Source: Dryas octopetala
Lineage: Eukaryota; Streptophyta; Magnoliopsida; Rosales; Rosaceae
NCBI GenBank assembly: GCA_963921425.1
Contig: OY992840.1
Coordinates: forward strand, 8,372,501 to 8,436,500
Reading direction: 5' to 3'
Length of the DNA stretch: 64,000 bases
Positions 1-12,760 of the stretch are shown piece by piece. Position 1 is the stretch's first letter, and each line of letters begins with the position of its first letter. The notes under the pieces were generated by a model. It searched no databases. It saw nothing but the letters and a program-made list of their open reading frames with translations, and had not been told where the DNA came from. The translations under genes were made by a program, and so were the position numbers.

Positions 1-98
1 AAGCCCAGTCTATTCGTTCCAATATCTTCTTGTATTATTTTCCTTCACTCTCGCACAGCGTTTACCAGTTACTTATCACTGCTCTCTAAACTAAATCA

Positions 99-3000
99 AT
101 GGAGGTGGCCACCACAGCTTCCAGCTTCGCGTTCCACACGGGCATGTTAGCACGGCCACCGACTACCCCCCGAGCCGTAAACCTTAACCACCGCATCCAA
201 ACGGCGTCGTCGTCCAAGTCCCCTATCAGAGCCTCCCTCTCCACCAACTTCCTCTCTTCCTTCGCCGGCAGCACCAGCCTCTCCTCCGACTTCTCCGGCC
301 ACAAGCTCCGCCCCACTTCCCTCAATCCGGCGTCGTTTCGCGGCTCCAAGCCCTCTCGAGGCGTCGTCACCATGGTACTCCTCAAATTAATTACCTTCAC
401 ACACATTTGCACCGCGAGTTTGCTTTTTTAAGGGTTTCTAAGCTGTAATTAGGCTCACTTTGAAGAAATTTGAGATTGCAGGTAATGTTGGTTTTGTTTG
501 TTGTGAAATGAAATTGAAAAATTGAATAACAATTGAACTTTGTGTGTTTCCTCCAATTACCTTCACACATTTCACCGTTAGGCTCAATTTACAGAGATAG
601 GAGATTTTAGGTAATGTTCATTTTGATTATTATTGTGTGATGAAATTGAAAAATTGAAAAAAAAAAATTGAAATTTGTGTGTTTAGGTGATTCCGTTTCA
701 AAGGGGAAGTGCGTGGGAGCAACCGCCTCCGGACCTGGCATCATATCTGTACAAAAATCGGATTGTTTACTTGGGCATGTCACTTGTTCCTTCGGTAACG
801 GAGTTGATACTTGCGGAGTTTCTATACCTTCAGTATGAAGACGAAACAAAGCCTATTTACTTGTACATAAACTCCACCGGAACAACCAAGGTTAACACTC
901 AACACCCTTCTTTGTTTTTGGTAGCTTTAGTGTAACGATCTGCTTGTTTAACACATTGGAATCTTTGAAGCACAACCAAGAGTCCAAGGGAAAATGTTGT
1001 ATTAATGTTGCTAAAATTTTTTTATTTAGTCACGATAGTATGAGATAATTAGAAGATGACTGGTCCAATGTTTGCCCATAATTAAAAGGTGGATGGGGCA
1101 GGACAAAAATGGGAAAGTTCTAAAACGTAGGTATATCCATGGTTTTGCATTTTGATGGTATTGGTCAATTAATCACTCGGTAGTAATTAGAGAGTGCATG
1201 CTTATTACATTATTATGCATTTATCTGTAGATATGAGTGCTTATAGTCTCATTCTAGCGATTGCTTAGATGTTGATGATGGTGCCAGAGTGAGTTATAGT
1301 AGTGGTAATTGGGTGGTTCCAATCTATAAAATAGAAGTTCTGATACAATCATAGGTGATGCCAATTATGGTGGTTGCAAAGGAGAAGTTGGGATTAATTC
1401 TCGTGGTGGGATGGTAGTAGTTGTGAGGGTTTATAGTAATGTCAACAATGGGGGCAGCAGTATTGATTATAAGCTAAGGTTTTCCAGAAAGAACCAAAGA
1501 ATGTATGATTGTAACTCCACTTTTATTTAATTATTTTCATTTTAACTTTTGGGCTACTTCTGCCCCACTTCTCTGATTGTATCTGTAGTTGTAATTGAAG
1601 TTCTCTTGTGTCATAAGCATTGCTCTGTTAATCAACTTGATGGTAGGTGTGTTAGGAGAAAGATAAATTATTGTCTTCTTGAGCTGTTAGCCCTCTTTTT
1701 TTCCGCTGGATCCTCTTCAGTTTGGCTGAGAAACAGGATAGTTGCTTGTTAACTGTTTATTATTTAAAACCATACCTATGTGTACCAATTCTCATCTTAA
1801 TGCCCCCTTTTCCAATTTACTCTTAAAGAGAACAGCAAAGATTATAAATATTATGCCTTGTTTAATTCTTTTATTTCTTATAATAATTTGTTCGTTTTAT
1901 ATGACTTTTATGTTGTACTCTTCAGGGTGGTGAGAAGTTGGGTTATGAGACAGAGGCTTTTGCAATATATGATGTCATGAGGTCATTAATCTTTATGTTT
2001 TCCATTTTTATGTCATGTTTTTTAATCAATCATGTTTGATAAGTTCTACTTTGCATTCATTGAATTTTAGGGATGATCTGAACCTTGCCCTTACAGTTTA
2101 AAACTAATTTTTAACCGCTGCAGATATGTCAAGCCACCTATATTTACTCTTTGCGTTGGTAATGCTTGGGGAGAAGCTGCCTTACTTTTGGCTGCTGGTG
2201 CCAAGGGAAACCGTTCTGCTTTACCCTCATCAACAATCATGATAAAGCAGGTTCTATCTTTATCACTAATTTGTTGAGCTTTAAGATATTGTATCATCGT
2301 ATTTTTTCTCTCTCTTTATTGCAAGGCTGGAATTAGTACTTTTTATCTGGTTGAGTGGCACTTGCATGTGGATTAAATTCTAACATGAATCTTTTGTCTT
2401 CTTTCGTTATCTATCTGCAGCCGATTGCAAGGTTTCAAGGTCAAGCAACAGATATTGACCTTGCAAGAAAGGAAGTGAAGAATGTTAAAGAAGAACTGGT
2501 AAGATTAATGGCCCTTGGACTACATATTTCTTCCCATTCTTCACTCCGTGCTCATTGACTAGTTTGGATGTTGGCTAGATGTTTATGATCTTCAAAACTT
2601 TCAAAGAATGGAAGAGATTGTATTTTTTCTTGAATTCATTTGTTTTACCATTTTTCTCTTTTTTGTAGCAGAAAAGTGAGACCAAGTTGGAAAATTTTGG
2701 CTTATAATTTATCAGAAAAGAAATATAAAAAAACAAAAAAAAATTTCTCATGCTTCTTTACAGAAATATTTTTTTTGTTGCATATGCTTGATGTGGTAAT
2801 TGTTTTGAATTACTTATTATATAAAAAGGTAATTGTTTTGAATTACTTATATATAAAAGGTAATTATTTTGAATTCACTTAAATCGTTACAGCCATGATG
2901 AATCCATATTATTTTTATTTTTATTTTGGTTGGAGGAAGGTTTTAAAAATTCCCATTTAGCTCAATTGTAATAATTCTGGGGAAGGTAAAGGTAAAATGC

Positions 3001-3432
3001 TCTTCTTTGAACATGCGGTGGTATTTAAACCGCTGTGATTTGAGTCCAGAAGTGACTAATTCTATAATCTTTGCATTTGAAATGTGCATTCTGTCCAACA
3101 AAAAAGTGCATTTAAACATGAGTTGATCTATCAATTCAAATGTTTATTATTTAATTTATGTTCTAGGTTAAGCTCTTCGCAAAGCATGTTGGAAAATCAA
3201 CTGAGCAAATTGAAGCGGACATTAGGCGTCCAAAATATTTTAGTCCTAGTGAGGCAGTTGAATATGGAATCATAGACAAGGTACCTCCAGTAGAAAGACT
3301 TAATACTTGTTTAGTCTAATTCATACCATACTGTATACCCATTTCAATTATTTTTTCCAGGTACTGTACAATGAAAGGGGTACCGTAGACCGGGGGGTTG
3401 TCGCTGACCTGAAAAAAGCACAACTTATTTGA
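99..3432 (+). CDS. CLPR4: Plastid ClpR4 subunit of the Clp protease (7 exons)
   Basis: Non-catalytic ring subunit of the stromal ClpPR protease core. Exons: 99-374, 687-890, 1926-1981, 2124-2250, 2421-2498, 3167-3280, 3361-3432; they sum to 927 bp, giving 308 aa. All introns are GT-AG and every junction stays in frame. Residues 1 to about 70 are Ser/Thr/Arg-rich and poor in acidic residues, as in a chloroplast transit peptide. The Clp fold follows (DLASYLYKNRIVYLG, PIYLYINSTGTTK, FTLCVGNAWGEAALLLAAGAKG). The catalytic Ser of ClpP aligns with Gly195 and the catalytic His (MIHQP) with Lys220 (MIKQP), as expected for a ClpR. The end, DRGVVADLKKAQLI, matches Arabidopsis CLPR4 from memory. The start is the first ATG after the leader and gives a normal length. 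Intron 1 contains an imperfect 166-bp tandem repeat (see that entry). Confidence 0.95.
389..686 (+). repeat. Imperfect tandem duplication in CLPR4 intron 1
   Basis: Two copies of about 166 bp begin at 389 and 555. Both start AATTACCTTCACAC, carry TTAGGCTCA and GGTAATGTT, and end with ATGAAATTGAAAAATTGAA followed by a TTTGTGTGTTT run. The second copy ends in TTTAG, which is the acceptor of exon 2. The first copy has TTTCCTCC at the equivalent place and so lacks the acceptor. Confidence 0.8.
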
Positions 3433-5309
3433 CCGTAGGAAGACTTGGAATGATTAACAGGTGAACATTCAGGTACAGGGCAATAATAAGTTGTCAGTTT
3501 TTAAGTTATGTGATGATTAATTGCTTTTTGTTCATTACGTGAAATTTTATAGTGGCTCGTGTTTAAGTTTGACAATCAGTGGCCCCCTTTTTACTGGCAG
3601 TTTGTCAGAAATTATCCTAAACCTTTCTCAACTCCTTTATGACGCTTGGATTACTTGCGCATTTTTTTCTGTTGTTCAACAATTTTGACGGATTCTGGAG
3701 ACTCCAGTTAGTTAGGTTGTCATTTGAGAAAGGATGGAAAACCTCCTTTCTCTCAGCCAACGACACCAGCTGGTCCAGCTCCCTGGTGAGGTTGGAAACT
3801 CCATGTTCTTGGGTAGTGTTTTGTTGCACATCATACCACGGCATTGACATTGTAGCTCCTCTTAACTTATCTAGTGCAATGGTGGAACCACTTCATATGC
3901 TGTGGTATGGCCATGAATTAACTGAACAGGCTAGTATGGAAAAGGAACTGGGCTTTTTTGGACATGTGCTTTTCTTTTTTTATTGAGAAATTTGCACACT
4001 TTCTTTTTTAATTTCAGTTCTCACAATCATTCCCAGTTTCTATTCTTAACCATTCTGTTGCTTTAGTCTGAATATAAGTTGTTTCTCGAATTGCAAAGTA
4101 ATTGCTTGTTATTTTAATGGCCACACCACCTTTGCCATTATTTCTCCAGAAGATTCAGTAAGGAGACACCTGGAAGAGGTGGCTAAAGTTGTTAGTTTGA
4201 CCATATGGTTAGCTGCTATACACCTTACATTTGCCTGCTCAATTTGGGAATCAGAATGACTAAAGCGGCTTGGTTACTGGTAGCTTTGGTTTCGTCTCCG
4301 TCAACATGACCTTTTTCCCTTCTTCTCTCCTCCCATATTATAGTGTAAGAAAGGGATGTGATGAAGTAGAAAGTTTGATAATATAAACCGTACACATATT
4401 TCTCAACAGTTTCTTCCATTATTTGCTCTAAGTGGCTATCCCATTTATTTTAAGTGATGTCATTTTTCAATCCCAATAGTGAGTCACTTGCTCTGTGTTG
4501 GAACCCCCTCCTTAAACTATGATATAATCAGTGTGAACAAATTAGTTGGTGCGTGGTGTTTAGAAAGTTTACATTTTTGGTAGTTGATACTAGTGTGTTA
4601 TTTATTGGGTACATGATTCGTTGTTGGCTGTAGTAATGTAATTCGATTTATTGGGTAGGTTGGAGATTCTGCTTTGTCGGAGGTTGCTAATTTTTTCTAG
4701 AGTGCTTTTGCTGAGGTCACAACAGCACAAAGTGTCTGCATAGTGAATGCTCAATACTTTAATCAAAGATTAGTTTATGTCAATGCAATTAGTGTACGCA
4801 TGATGATGTTCATATAAACGTAAATAAGATTTGTACATGTTTGTAAATTGTTGTTGAAAGATTAATATTGGAGACTCCAAAGTAGTGGAATTGTGATGTC
4901 TCATTTTTATTGCCAGTTGTGCATGCGAATTCATTATTTCAAATTAACTTTTTCAGATTGAAGTTTATGTGATTAGCTTTGGGAATGCCGGAGCAAGCCT
5001 TGCACCATGCACGGAAAAACCTGAGCATCAAGCTTTAAGTGGTAACACCAATATTTCTAGTGCAACAAGGGAATTCATGCTACATAGCCTAAACTTGTAT
5101 CGAGCCTAAAGAACTTATCACTGTGTTCTGTTTTGATGGTACCTTTGTAGCTGTTGAATCTATTTTCTGTAAAATAAAAAAAGTGTTGCATTGGCCTTTT
5201 TCTTTTTGTTATTTCCTTTTTTGTTTGCTGGTTAATTGTTGGATCAGCCGGGGCATTAGACTTGATGTTGTTAAAGATATTCGTTGAATTGTTAAATGAA
5301 AACGGAATG

Positions 5310-5375
<66 letters not shown>

Positions 5376-6785
5376 GCTGCCTGGTGTGCTTGCAAGCAGC
5401 CAAATGGACAACAAAGATGAAGATTCACCAACCCCAATATCGACTCTTTGGCCAGGAAGCCAATTGTGATTGAACAAAAATTGTGTTTTGAAACCTCTGA
5501 TTACACATGTTATTTTTCCATAAAAACATGTCAAAAGTTCTCCTTGTCGGTAATTTTTCAAAAAACAATTTCTTTCTTTTTGTTGGTTTACAGCAAACTG
5601 GTCAAAATCTTAAATCCAATCTACTATGAGATTATAAAACTAAGTGCTCTTCCTCTGATCTAAACTTTGACACGGACAAGAGCTCCATGCTTTTAGTTTT
5701 CCTACTCATATACTCCACCTCAGTGCGTTACAACCAAACATGATGATGGGTTTGGTGGGCTCAAATTAATCCACTTGTTTATAGCCCATAGCTTTAGCTA
5801 TTTGACATTAAAAAAAGAAAAGAAAAGAAGAAGCCCAATTAGATTTGACACTAGGATATGTTGTAATACATGTCTATCAGATTGATTGAAGGTTGGTGCC
5901 TTTAGTGCCTTTAGTAACTGGTAGCTTTAGCTTAGGGTATGATTCTCTATTTATGTTTTTTTAGTGGTATTGTGTTTGTGTTCAAAATAATGTCATGGTT
6001 TAAGGTCAAGCGTTATAGTTTAGGATTTAGTATTTAAAATTTATATTAAAATTATAATTATGTGAAAGTTTGAAATGACGTAGTTTTGAATATAAACACA
6101 ATATGATTTTATCATGCAATCTCTGCAACATACATCAAGGAGAATTCACCGGATAGTCACACAACCGATTACAAATGCAGTACCTCTTGAAACATTGACA
6201 ACAAAGTAATCTCTCTTCTCTCACTGAATGTCCACAATATGTGATGTTGACAATAATTTGTACACAGATGTACAAAATTCCTAGTTTTTGTCCAATTTGT
6301 ACTACTAAGGAAGAATAGAGGAACAATGGTTCCAAATCTAAAGATGAGTGCAAAACACCCTAAATTAATCTGCGTGCAGGTTCAAAGAATGAGAGACAAA
6401 AGTTAGGCTTGGGCTTCTTGCAAATGTATTGTATTCTCTCAATTAACATAGTAATATGTCCTTTTCAGATTAAAAAAACCTTAATAATTTGTTTTCATAA
6501 ATGGTCTTAAGGTGTCAATAAAGGGGTCCAAGTGTACATGTACACGTTATCGATCTAATCCTAAACCCCAGCTGACCAGCTCCAATCCCTAGCCTTTTGC
6601 ACTCTGTAGTCCCAAAGTGGAAGAAAAAATGTATCTAACACCTCAACATGCACCTACTCCAGCCTCAACTATAAATATGGGACTCACATATCTTTGTTCT
6701 CTCACAACCTCCCTACTAAACTCTTTTGCTTATTTCTATCTGAGCTTGCTTTCATAAATTGCTTAGGAAACTTTGTCATTGAAAT
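3433..6785. other. Intergenic: CLPR4 3' flank to expansin promoter
   Basis: No further coding gene was recognised. The first few hundred bases are probably CLPR4 3' UTR. The rest is AT-rich and holds one long CT microsatellite. Open frames here (for example 3639-3986) match no family I know and have no convincing splice partners. The last 200 bases before 6786, which include CTATAAATA near 6670, are the likely expansin promoter. Confidence 0.6.
5312..5373. repeat. (CT)n microsatellite
   Basis: About 31 uninterrupted CT dinucleotides. Apparent Arg-Glu repeat proteins on the minus strand are translations of this repeat. Confidence 0.98.
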
Positions 6786-7114
6786 ATGGAATTTCATTCC
6801 CTTATGCAGAAAATGTGTTTTCTTTGTATCATGGTGCTCTTGCCTGCACTGTGTACCTCTCAAGACACATTTACATGCTCTAGAGCAACCTATTATGGTA
6901 GCGCAGATTGCTATGGGACCCCAAGTATGTATAACCTCCTATGTATATGTATATGTATATGTTAATGTTTTCTCATATCATATTCTAACATGTCATACCA
7001 TCATTAATCAACCAGAAATGTAGAATCCTGTCTGAATGTGTGAAATTGTCAGTCTAACATTATAGCATGTTATTAGACTACTTGCAAAAGAGATCGAATT
7101 ACTGTATCTGTGTG

Positions 7115-7145
<31 letters not shown>

Positions 7146-8869
7146 TTGTATTTTATGTATGCATGAAGTAATGCTTCATATGTTGTCATACATTTGTCAC
7201 GTTATATTGTCATATTATCAGTTTCAGCTCGCATTTTAACAAGAATCTCATTATCAATTGCCCAAATTATAATCAGCAACATAATATATCAAAATGTCTA
7301 GCAAGAAATAGAGCATTTCCTTGTACAGCGGAAACAAAGCAAAGTAGCCTTGCAAAATATAGCAGTACGTGGAAACTACGTACTAACTAATTCTATTGAT
7401 ATGTTGATCATGTAGCTGGAGCTTGTGGCTTTGGAGAATATGGAAGGACTGTCAACGATGGCCATGTATCTGGAGTTTCTAGGCTGTACAGAAATGGAAC
7501 TGGCTGTGGTGCATGTTACCAGGTACACTCGATCGAAGTTACTCAATCATTTACCTTAGAATGTGACAAAAACATTGTCATAGACTCATAAACAATAATT
7601 ATGTTACGCACTTGTATTAACTATTCAAAATTCATGAACAATAATTATGTTCAATAACTTTGTTTATTAGCACTAACAATAAACAACTAAACAAGTGGCT
7701 TTTTTAATTTATAATTAAGCATAGTGTAAGGTTCTCTTGCTAGATTTCTGGTATTGTCACATTGTCAATCTGGACAACATATTTAAATAAGATTTCATTT
7801 GAATAATGATTCAGATTACAACATATCATGTCAGACTGTATGACAATAGAAAAGTTTGAAACAAGTACAGTCAACTTTAATTTTGTGTGTCATATTCAGG
7901 TTAGGTGCACAAACCCTCAACATTGCAGTGCTGATGGGGTAAATGTGGTGGTGACTGACTATGGTGAAGGAGACAGAACTGACTTTATCTTCAGCCCAAG
8001 AGCCTATGCAAAGTTGGCAATCAATAACCCAGATGCAACTCAAAAGTTGTTTGCTTATGGTGTGGTTGATATAGAATACAGAAGGATCTCTTGCCAGTAC
8101 TCTGGTTACAACCTTGTGTTCAAGGTTCATGAGCATAGCAAATATCCTGGATACTTGGCTATAGTGATTCAATATGTAGCTGGCCAAAATGACATCACAG
8201 CTGTTGAGTTGTGGGAGGTAATAAAGTTCATTTCGAATGCTGCATCAATTTCAACTTTCAAAACCACAAAAACTCATTTGAAATGCAAATTAATATATGC
8301 AACTTAGGTTGAGTACTTAACTTGAGAACTACATGTGGAGTCCACCCTGCAATGTGCTTTTATATAGTGCTAATGGTTTATTAATTTTATAAGTGTCACT
8401 TTTAGTGATCATTCTTATAAAAAAAATCAGTCAAATTTGAAATTATTATGACCAAATAACTAGACGAATTCATAAACAATACTAAAATGATGATAGTGAC
8501 AATCAAATGACTAAACAATTTCTAGTTCAACTAACTGTATCTTTAAACTCAAAACGTACAAAATTAATGAACAAACAGTTTGGATCATAAGATCACATTA
8601 CAATCAGCATCGACTTAAATCCTCATATATATTAAACAAATTTGGTGTGTCTAATATATTGGGGCATGCAGGAGGATTACCAACGATGGAGGAGCATGCG
8701 TAGAGCATATGGAGCAGTGTGGGACACACCAAACCCACCAAGTGGTTGCATTAACATCAGGTTCCAAGTGAGTGGCAGCGCAGGGATAAAATGGGCGCAA
8801 GCAACCAAAGCCATCCCAAGTGATTGGAAGGCTGGGGCTGCCTATCAGTCAGACATTCAGCTCAATTAA
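6786..8869 (+). CDS. EXLB1: Expansin-like B (EXLB) protein (4 exons)
   Basis: Secreted cell-wall protein of the expansin superfamily. Exons: 6786-6924, 7416-7522, 7900-8217, 8672-8869; 762 bp, 253 aa, all GT-AG and in frame. Residues 1-25 form a signal peptide (hydrophobic CFLCIMVLLPALCTS). The N-terminal double-psi beta-barrel half has the conserved cysteines (TFTCSRATYYGSADCYGTP, TGACGFGEYG, GTGCGACYQVRCTNPQHC) and the TDYGEGDRTDFIFSPRAYAKLA segment. The HFD motif of true alpha and beta expansins is absent, which is typical of EXL proteins. The C-terminal CBM63-like half includes the ELWEDYQRW region and KWAQATKAIPSDWKAG. The ATG at 6786 is chosen because it places the signal peptide directly ahead of the mature domain. 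Wall-loosening activity is not established for this subfamily. Confidence 0.93.
7109..7146. repeat. TA/TG microsatellite in expansin intron 1
   Basis: Compound (TA)n(TG)n run inside intron 1 of the expansin-like gene. Confidence 0.9.
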
Positions 8870-9487
8870 GCATCTTTTGGGATACTTTCCCAATCTTTTA
8901 TATTCAACTATTTAGCTACATGCCTAAGGATAGAAATTTATGTATGTATGTATGTCATCTTAGTTGCTTGTATTATTGTATGTTGGTTAGGCGCAAGTGC
9001 ACTTGCCTTGCCCACCAATTGATAGATTAATGTGTACTTTGGATCGGTTAGGATATAATATGAATAAAGTTCCACTTTTTTGGATCCAACATGTGTGCTT
9101 ATTGGTAATTTGAGGTGGACTCTAGTTTGAATGTGTATGATTGATGGATCAATCTTTTGGTCTCTTATTAACTCAATGATACTACAGAATAAATTGGCTG
9201 ATGTTTATTTCTGTTCGTTGTGTTGTGACACTCTTGCTTGAGAATTTGTGTAATTCAGTTTAATTTCTAATAAAAGTAAAAAAACAACTTTTGTCCCATT
9301 ATTTGGACTCGTAGTCAAGAATTATTCAAATTTAAAAAAAGGTAAGACTCCTTGGCCCAAAAAAAAAAAAAAAAAAAGATAAGACTAGCAAGAGTAAAGA
9401 TTCATTCCCTATGATTACCATTTTCCCTCAAGAGCAATACATGAAGCCGTCAACTGATTCGGTGTGCAAATATATTTTTCCTACATG
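8870..9487. other. Expansin 3' flank
   Basis: 3' UTR followed by intergenic DNA. A TATGTATG repeat lies at 8940-8954 and an A18 run near 9359. ATGAATAAAG near 9060 could be the polyadenylation signal. Nothing else was recognised. Confidence 0.5.
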
Positions 9488-12400
9488 TAGGGATGGCAAC
9501 GGACCCGCCCCCGAAATTGTTTTATTCCCCGAATCCGCCCCAATTCCCGGATACTTAAACGGGGATCCCCCACCGGGGAGTGGCTCCCTGAGCCCGCCCC
9601 AAATCCCCGCCCATGCCTCTTTTTTTTTTTTTTTTCTTTGCAACAAACCCTACAATTTACAAATCCCAAATTGGATAAACCAATTAACCAAAGCCATTTT
9701 GTTGAAGACCTATTAAGCACATCCACTAACACAAACATCCAGCCATGCACTCATTGACTCTAGCATGACAATCAATTCCTAAACATCAATCATCACATTC
9801 ATCTAAAACAAATCTTGGTTCATGCACTCATTGACTCTGTACATATCTCTTTCTCACCCAGCAGTCCAGCACACTCAATGCATCAGTCGAGCAGTACCAA
9901 AATAAAGCTATCTCACTCAATGCAGTCCAAATAAACCAAATGGCCATGATCCAAAACAAAGCTAAACCAACAAACAAAACCAAATGGACATGATCAGTCA
10001 GTCTCATAGAAGCTTTTCACCTGAAAGATCAATTTGGGCCTCAAAATGGTCTACTCCAGTTTTTCTTTGCAATTTTGTACTCCTAAGAATTGAAACCTGA
10101 AAGATTCAAATTGATGCAAAACAACAATACAAGAATAAGCACCAAATGAGAGCTTTTTAAGTACAAAAAGATCAAGCAGGGGAAGAAAAAATGTAATAAA
10201 AGATCAAGCAGACTGATACCTTACACCACTCCATAAAGGTTTACATTTTAATCATATAATGAGCTATTCTCCTGCTCATTGCAAGAAACCTAAACCAATC
10301 AAAACAAAATAAAGAATAATTAGCCACACTTAGCAAGGAATATCAGAATTTTAAAAAGATAGTAGCAGCCACAAGCTTTTCACCAGACAAAACCATCAAT
10401 GTATTCAAATATGAGTTGCTGACCTTCTCCTTATAGGAATCAGCTATAGTTGAATCGCCAATTTCAGATTCCATGACTTCTACCTCATTCGGGCTTGATT
10501 CTAATCATAAAACGAAAAAAATATATTATTAGAAAACTTTAAAACAATTTAATTAGCAAACCATGAAAAAAATTTCAGAATACCTTTAATCTCCTTCCAT
10601 AGCCAATCTCGAGCACACATCAAGGCCTCAATAGTTTTTGAATGAAGCCGACTACGATGAGGGCTCACAATTCTTCCACTTGTACTAAATGCGGATTCTG
10701 AAGCTACTGTAGTCACAGGAATAGCCAAAAGATCTCTAGCAACCAAATGCAGTTTGGGATATTTGACCCCATTTGTCTTCCACCAACACAATATATCAAA
10801 ATCAACATTCAATGGTATACGAGACTCTTCTAGATAATAGTCAAACTCTGACCTCACACTTTGAGCGCTACTAGAACTAGCCATATACTCAAGAAACTCT
10901 TGATCAACTTCAGTTATAGCACTTAGTGAAAAAGTAGAACTAGTATTAGAAGCTTGAGATGATTGATGACTTAGTGATCTTGGTTGATACTCTCTAAGCA
11001 AGTCATACACTAACTTTTTAACTCCCTCAACCTTAAGAAAAGATGTGTCTCCATAGATTTTTTGGAAATAGAACTCAACGAGCATCATCTTATACCTTGG
11101 ATCCAAGATACTTGCAATTGCCATCAACCCATGCACAGCATCCCAATACTTCTCAAACTTTGGTAGCATAGTTGATGCCATTTCCTTCACCTCAGTCACA
11201 TCTGACGTAACCCACTGCTCAATTGCCAACCTAATCTTGCAAATATTTGGAAAATAAAGATTGGCAGTAGAGTACTTGGATCCTGAAAATAACTTAGACA
11301 CATCATTAAAGAGCTTCAATTTTTCAGCTAGCACCTTTGTCTTTGACCAATCTTCTTCACTAGGCACTTTTTTGTATAGGGACTCGTGCATTTTCAGACG
11401 TGGAAAAACATCTTTATATTCCAATGCAGTGGTAAGCATGGTATATGTAGAGTTCCACCTAGTTTTGCAATCAAGCTCCAACTTCTTAGTGCTTGGAACT
11501 CTCAATTGTCGAGCCGCCACGATAAACCTTTCTTCTCTCTTTTGAGTTCCAGTCCAAAATGCAACACTAGACCGAATAATCTCAATGCTCTCTTTTATAA
11601 CATCTAACCCATCCCTCATCACCATGTTAAGAATGTGTGCAAAACAACGCATGTGAAAAAAGCCTCCTTGCAACAAAAGTGAACTAGAAGACAACTTCCC
11701 CAAAACTATATTAATCATGGCATCATTGGTTGTGCAATTATCTACCGTTAAAGTGGATAACTTACGATCGAGATTCCATTCCAACAAGCAATCCACCAAA
11801 ACATCCGCAAGCACCTCCGCAGTGTGTGGACATGGTACATATACAAACCTACCATAAAAACAATTCAAATTAAAAACAAAATTACTGAATTGATTACATC
11901 ACAACCTATTAAAAAATTATAGTAAATAATTAAATAAATTTACCTCACAAGACGACTTTGCAACTTCCAAGAATCATCAATAAAGTGAGTAGTGACAGTC
12001 ATAAATCCCCTTTTTTGATTGTTAGATGTCCACATTTCCGTAGTAACGGAAATTCTACTTTCATTGGTATCCAAGAGCCTCATTGTTTTCTTTCTTTCAA
12101 ACTCATAAATCTTGAAGATGTCACTCTTAATAGTATTCCAAGAAGGAACCTTAAATAATGGTTGTAAAGCTTGGGAGTACCTTCTAAACCCAACATGATC
12201 AACCATGGACATCGGATACTCATGGATAATAATCATAACACCAAGTTCCTTCCTTGCATTGTCTTGGTCAAAGTTATACGTACCAAGTCTAAGGCTCCCA
12301 TCACTATTCCCTGTAGGATTCAAGATTGATTGTGATATGGATTTTTGTCTCTTAAAAGGACAACATTTGAGGTGATCATGCAAATGTGAGGTCCCATTCT

Positions 12401-12760
12401 TGCTATCCCCTCCTAGCATCCTACTACAATTATTGCAAACAGATTTCATTTTTCCGGCAACTATACGCTTGGTAAAATGATCCCATACTTCTAACGTACA
12501 TCTCCTTTTACGTAAGGTTTCACCCGATGAATCACAAGTCTCAGTATTTGGTACAAAGTTGTCCCCACCCTCAGTTGGTGTTGATTGTGGGGACTGTGGG
12601 GCTGTTTGATTTTCCTCATTTTCAGCACCATGGCTTGACATTTCTGTAGAGTCCGTCTATAAAAAATAAAAAGCAAGAAAGAACAATGAGAAATTATACA
12701 CTTTTATATATATATTGCTTCAGATGAAAAAAGTACTGTTAGAAGAGAACCAAAATATCA
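9488..12760 (-). mobile_element. hAT-superfamily DNA transposon; right end not identified
   Basis: The left limit is set by TAGGGATGGCAACGG at 9488, a typical plant hAT terminus, followed by a GC-rich subterminal region (9500-9615) and then the 3' end of a minus-strand hAT transposase gene. I searched 12.6-13.5 kb for the inverted partner (CCGTTGCCATCCCTA) and for an 8-bp duplication of the left flank and found neither. The right limit given is nominal. Either the right end is diverged or truncated, or the left motif belongs to another element. Confidence 0.6.
10343..12641 (-). CDS. hAT transposase, BED zinc finger type (3 exons)
   Basis: DNA transposase of the RICESLEEPER-like hAT group. 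Exons on the minus strand: 12641-11944, 11848-10584, 10500-10343; 2121 bp, 706 aa, in frame with GT-AG introns. The order is a Ser/Thr/Glu-rich head (1-45), a BED zinc finger (VWDHF at 52, C69-x2-C72, His/Cys cluster 86-94), an RNase-H-like core (TTEMWTSNNQKRG near 200, FVYVPCPHT at 234, LTVDNCTTND with Asp269, DCKTRWNSTY), and the hAT C-terminal dimerisation region (about 576-652: ARDLLAIPVTTVASESAFSTSGR). The position usually written as TTD in this motif is TTE here. Exon 3 is supported by an AG acceptor at 10501-10502 and an open frame to 10343. Without that splice, exon 2 would read on to a stop at 10549. No internal stop is visible, so the gene may be recent. Domestication cannot be excluded because the right end is missing. 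Confidence 0.85.

Noticed and set aside
5209-5561. Arg-Glu repeat frames
   Set aside because: They read through a (CT)n microsatellite.
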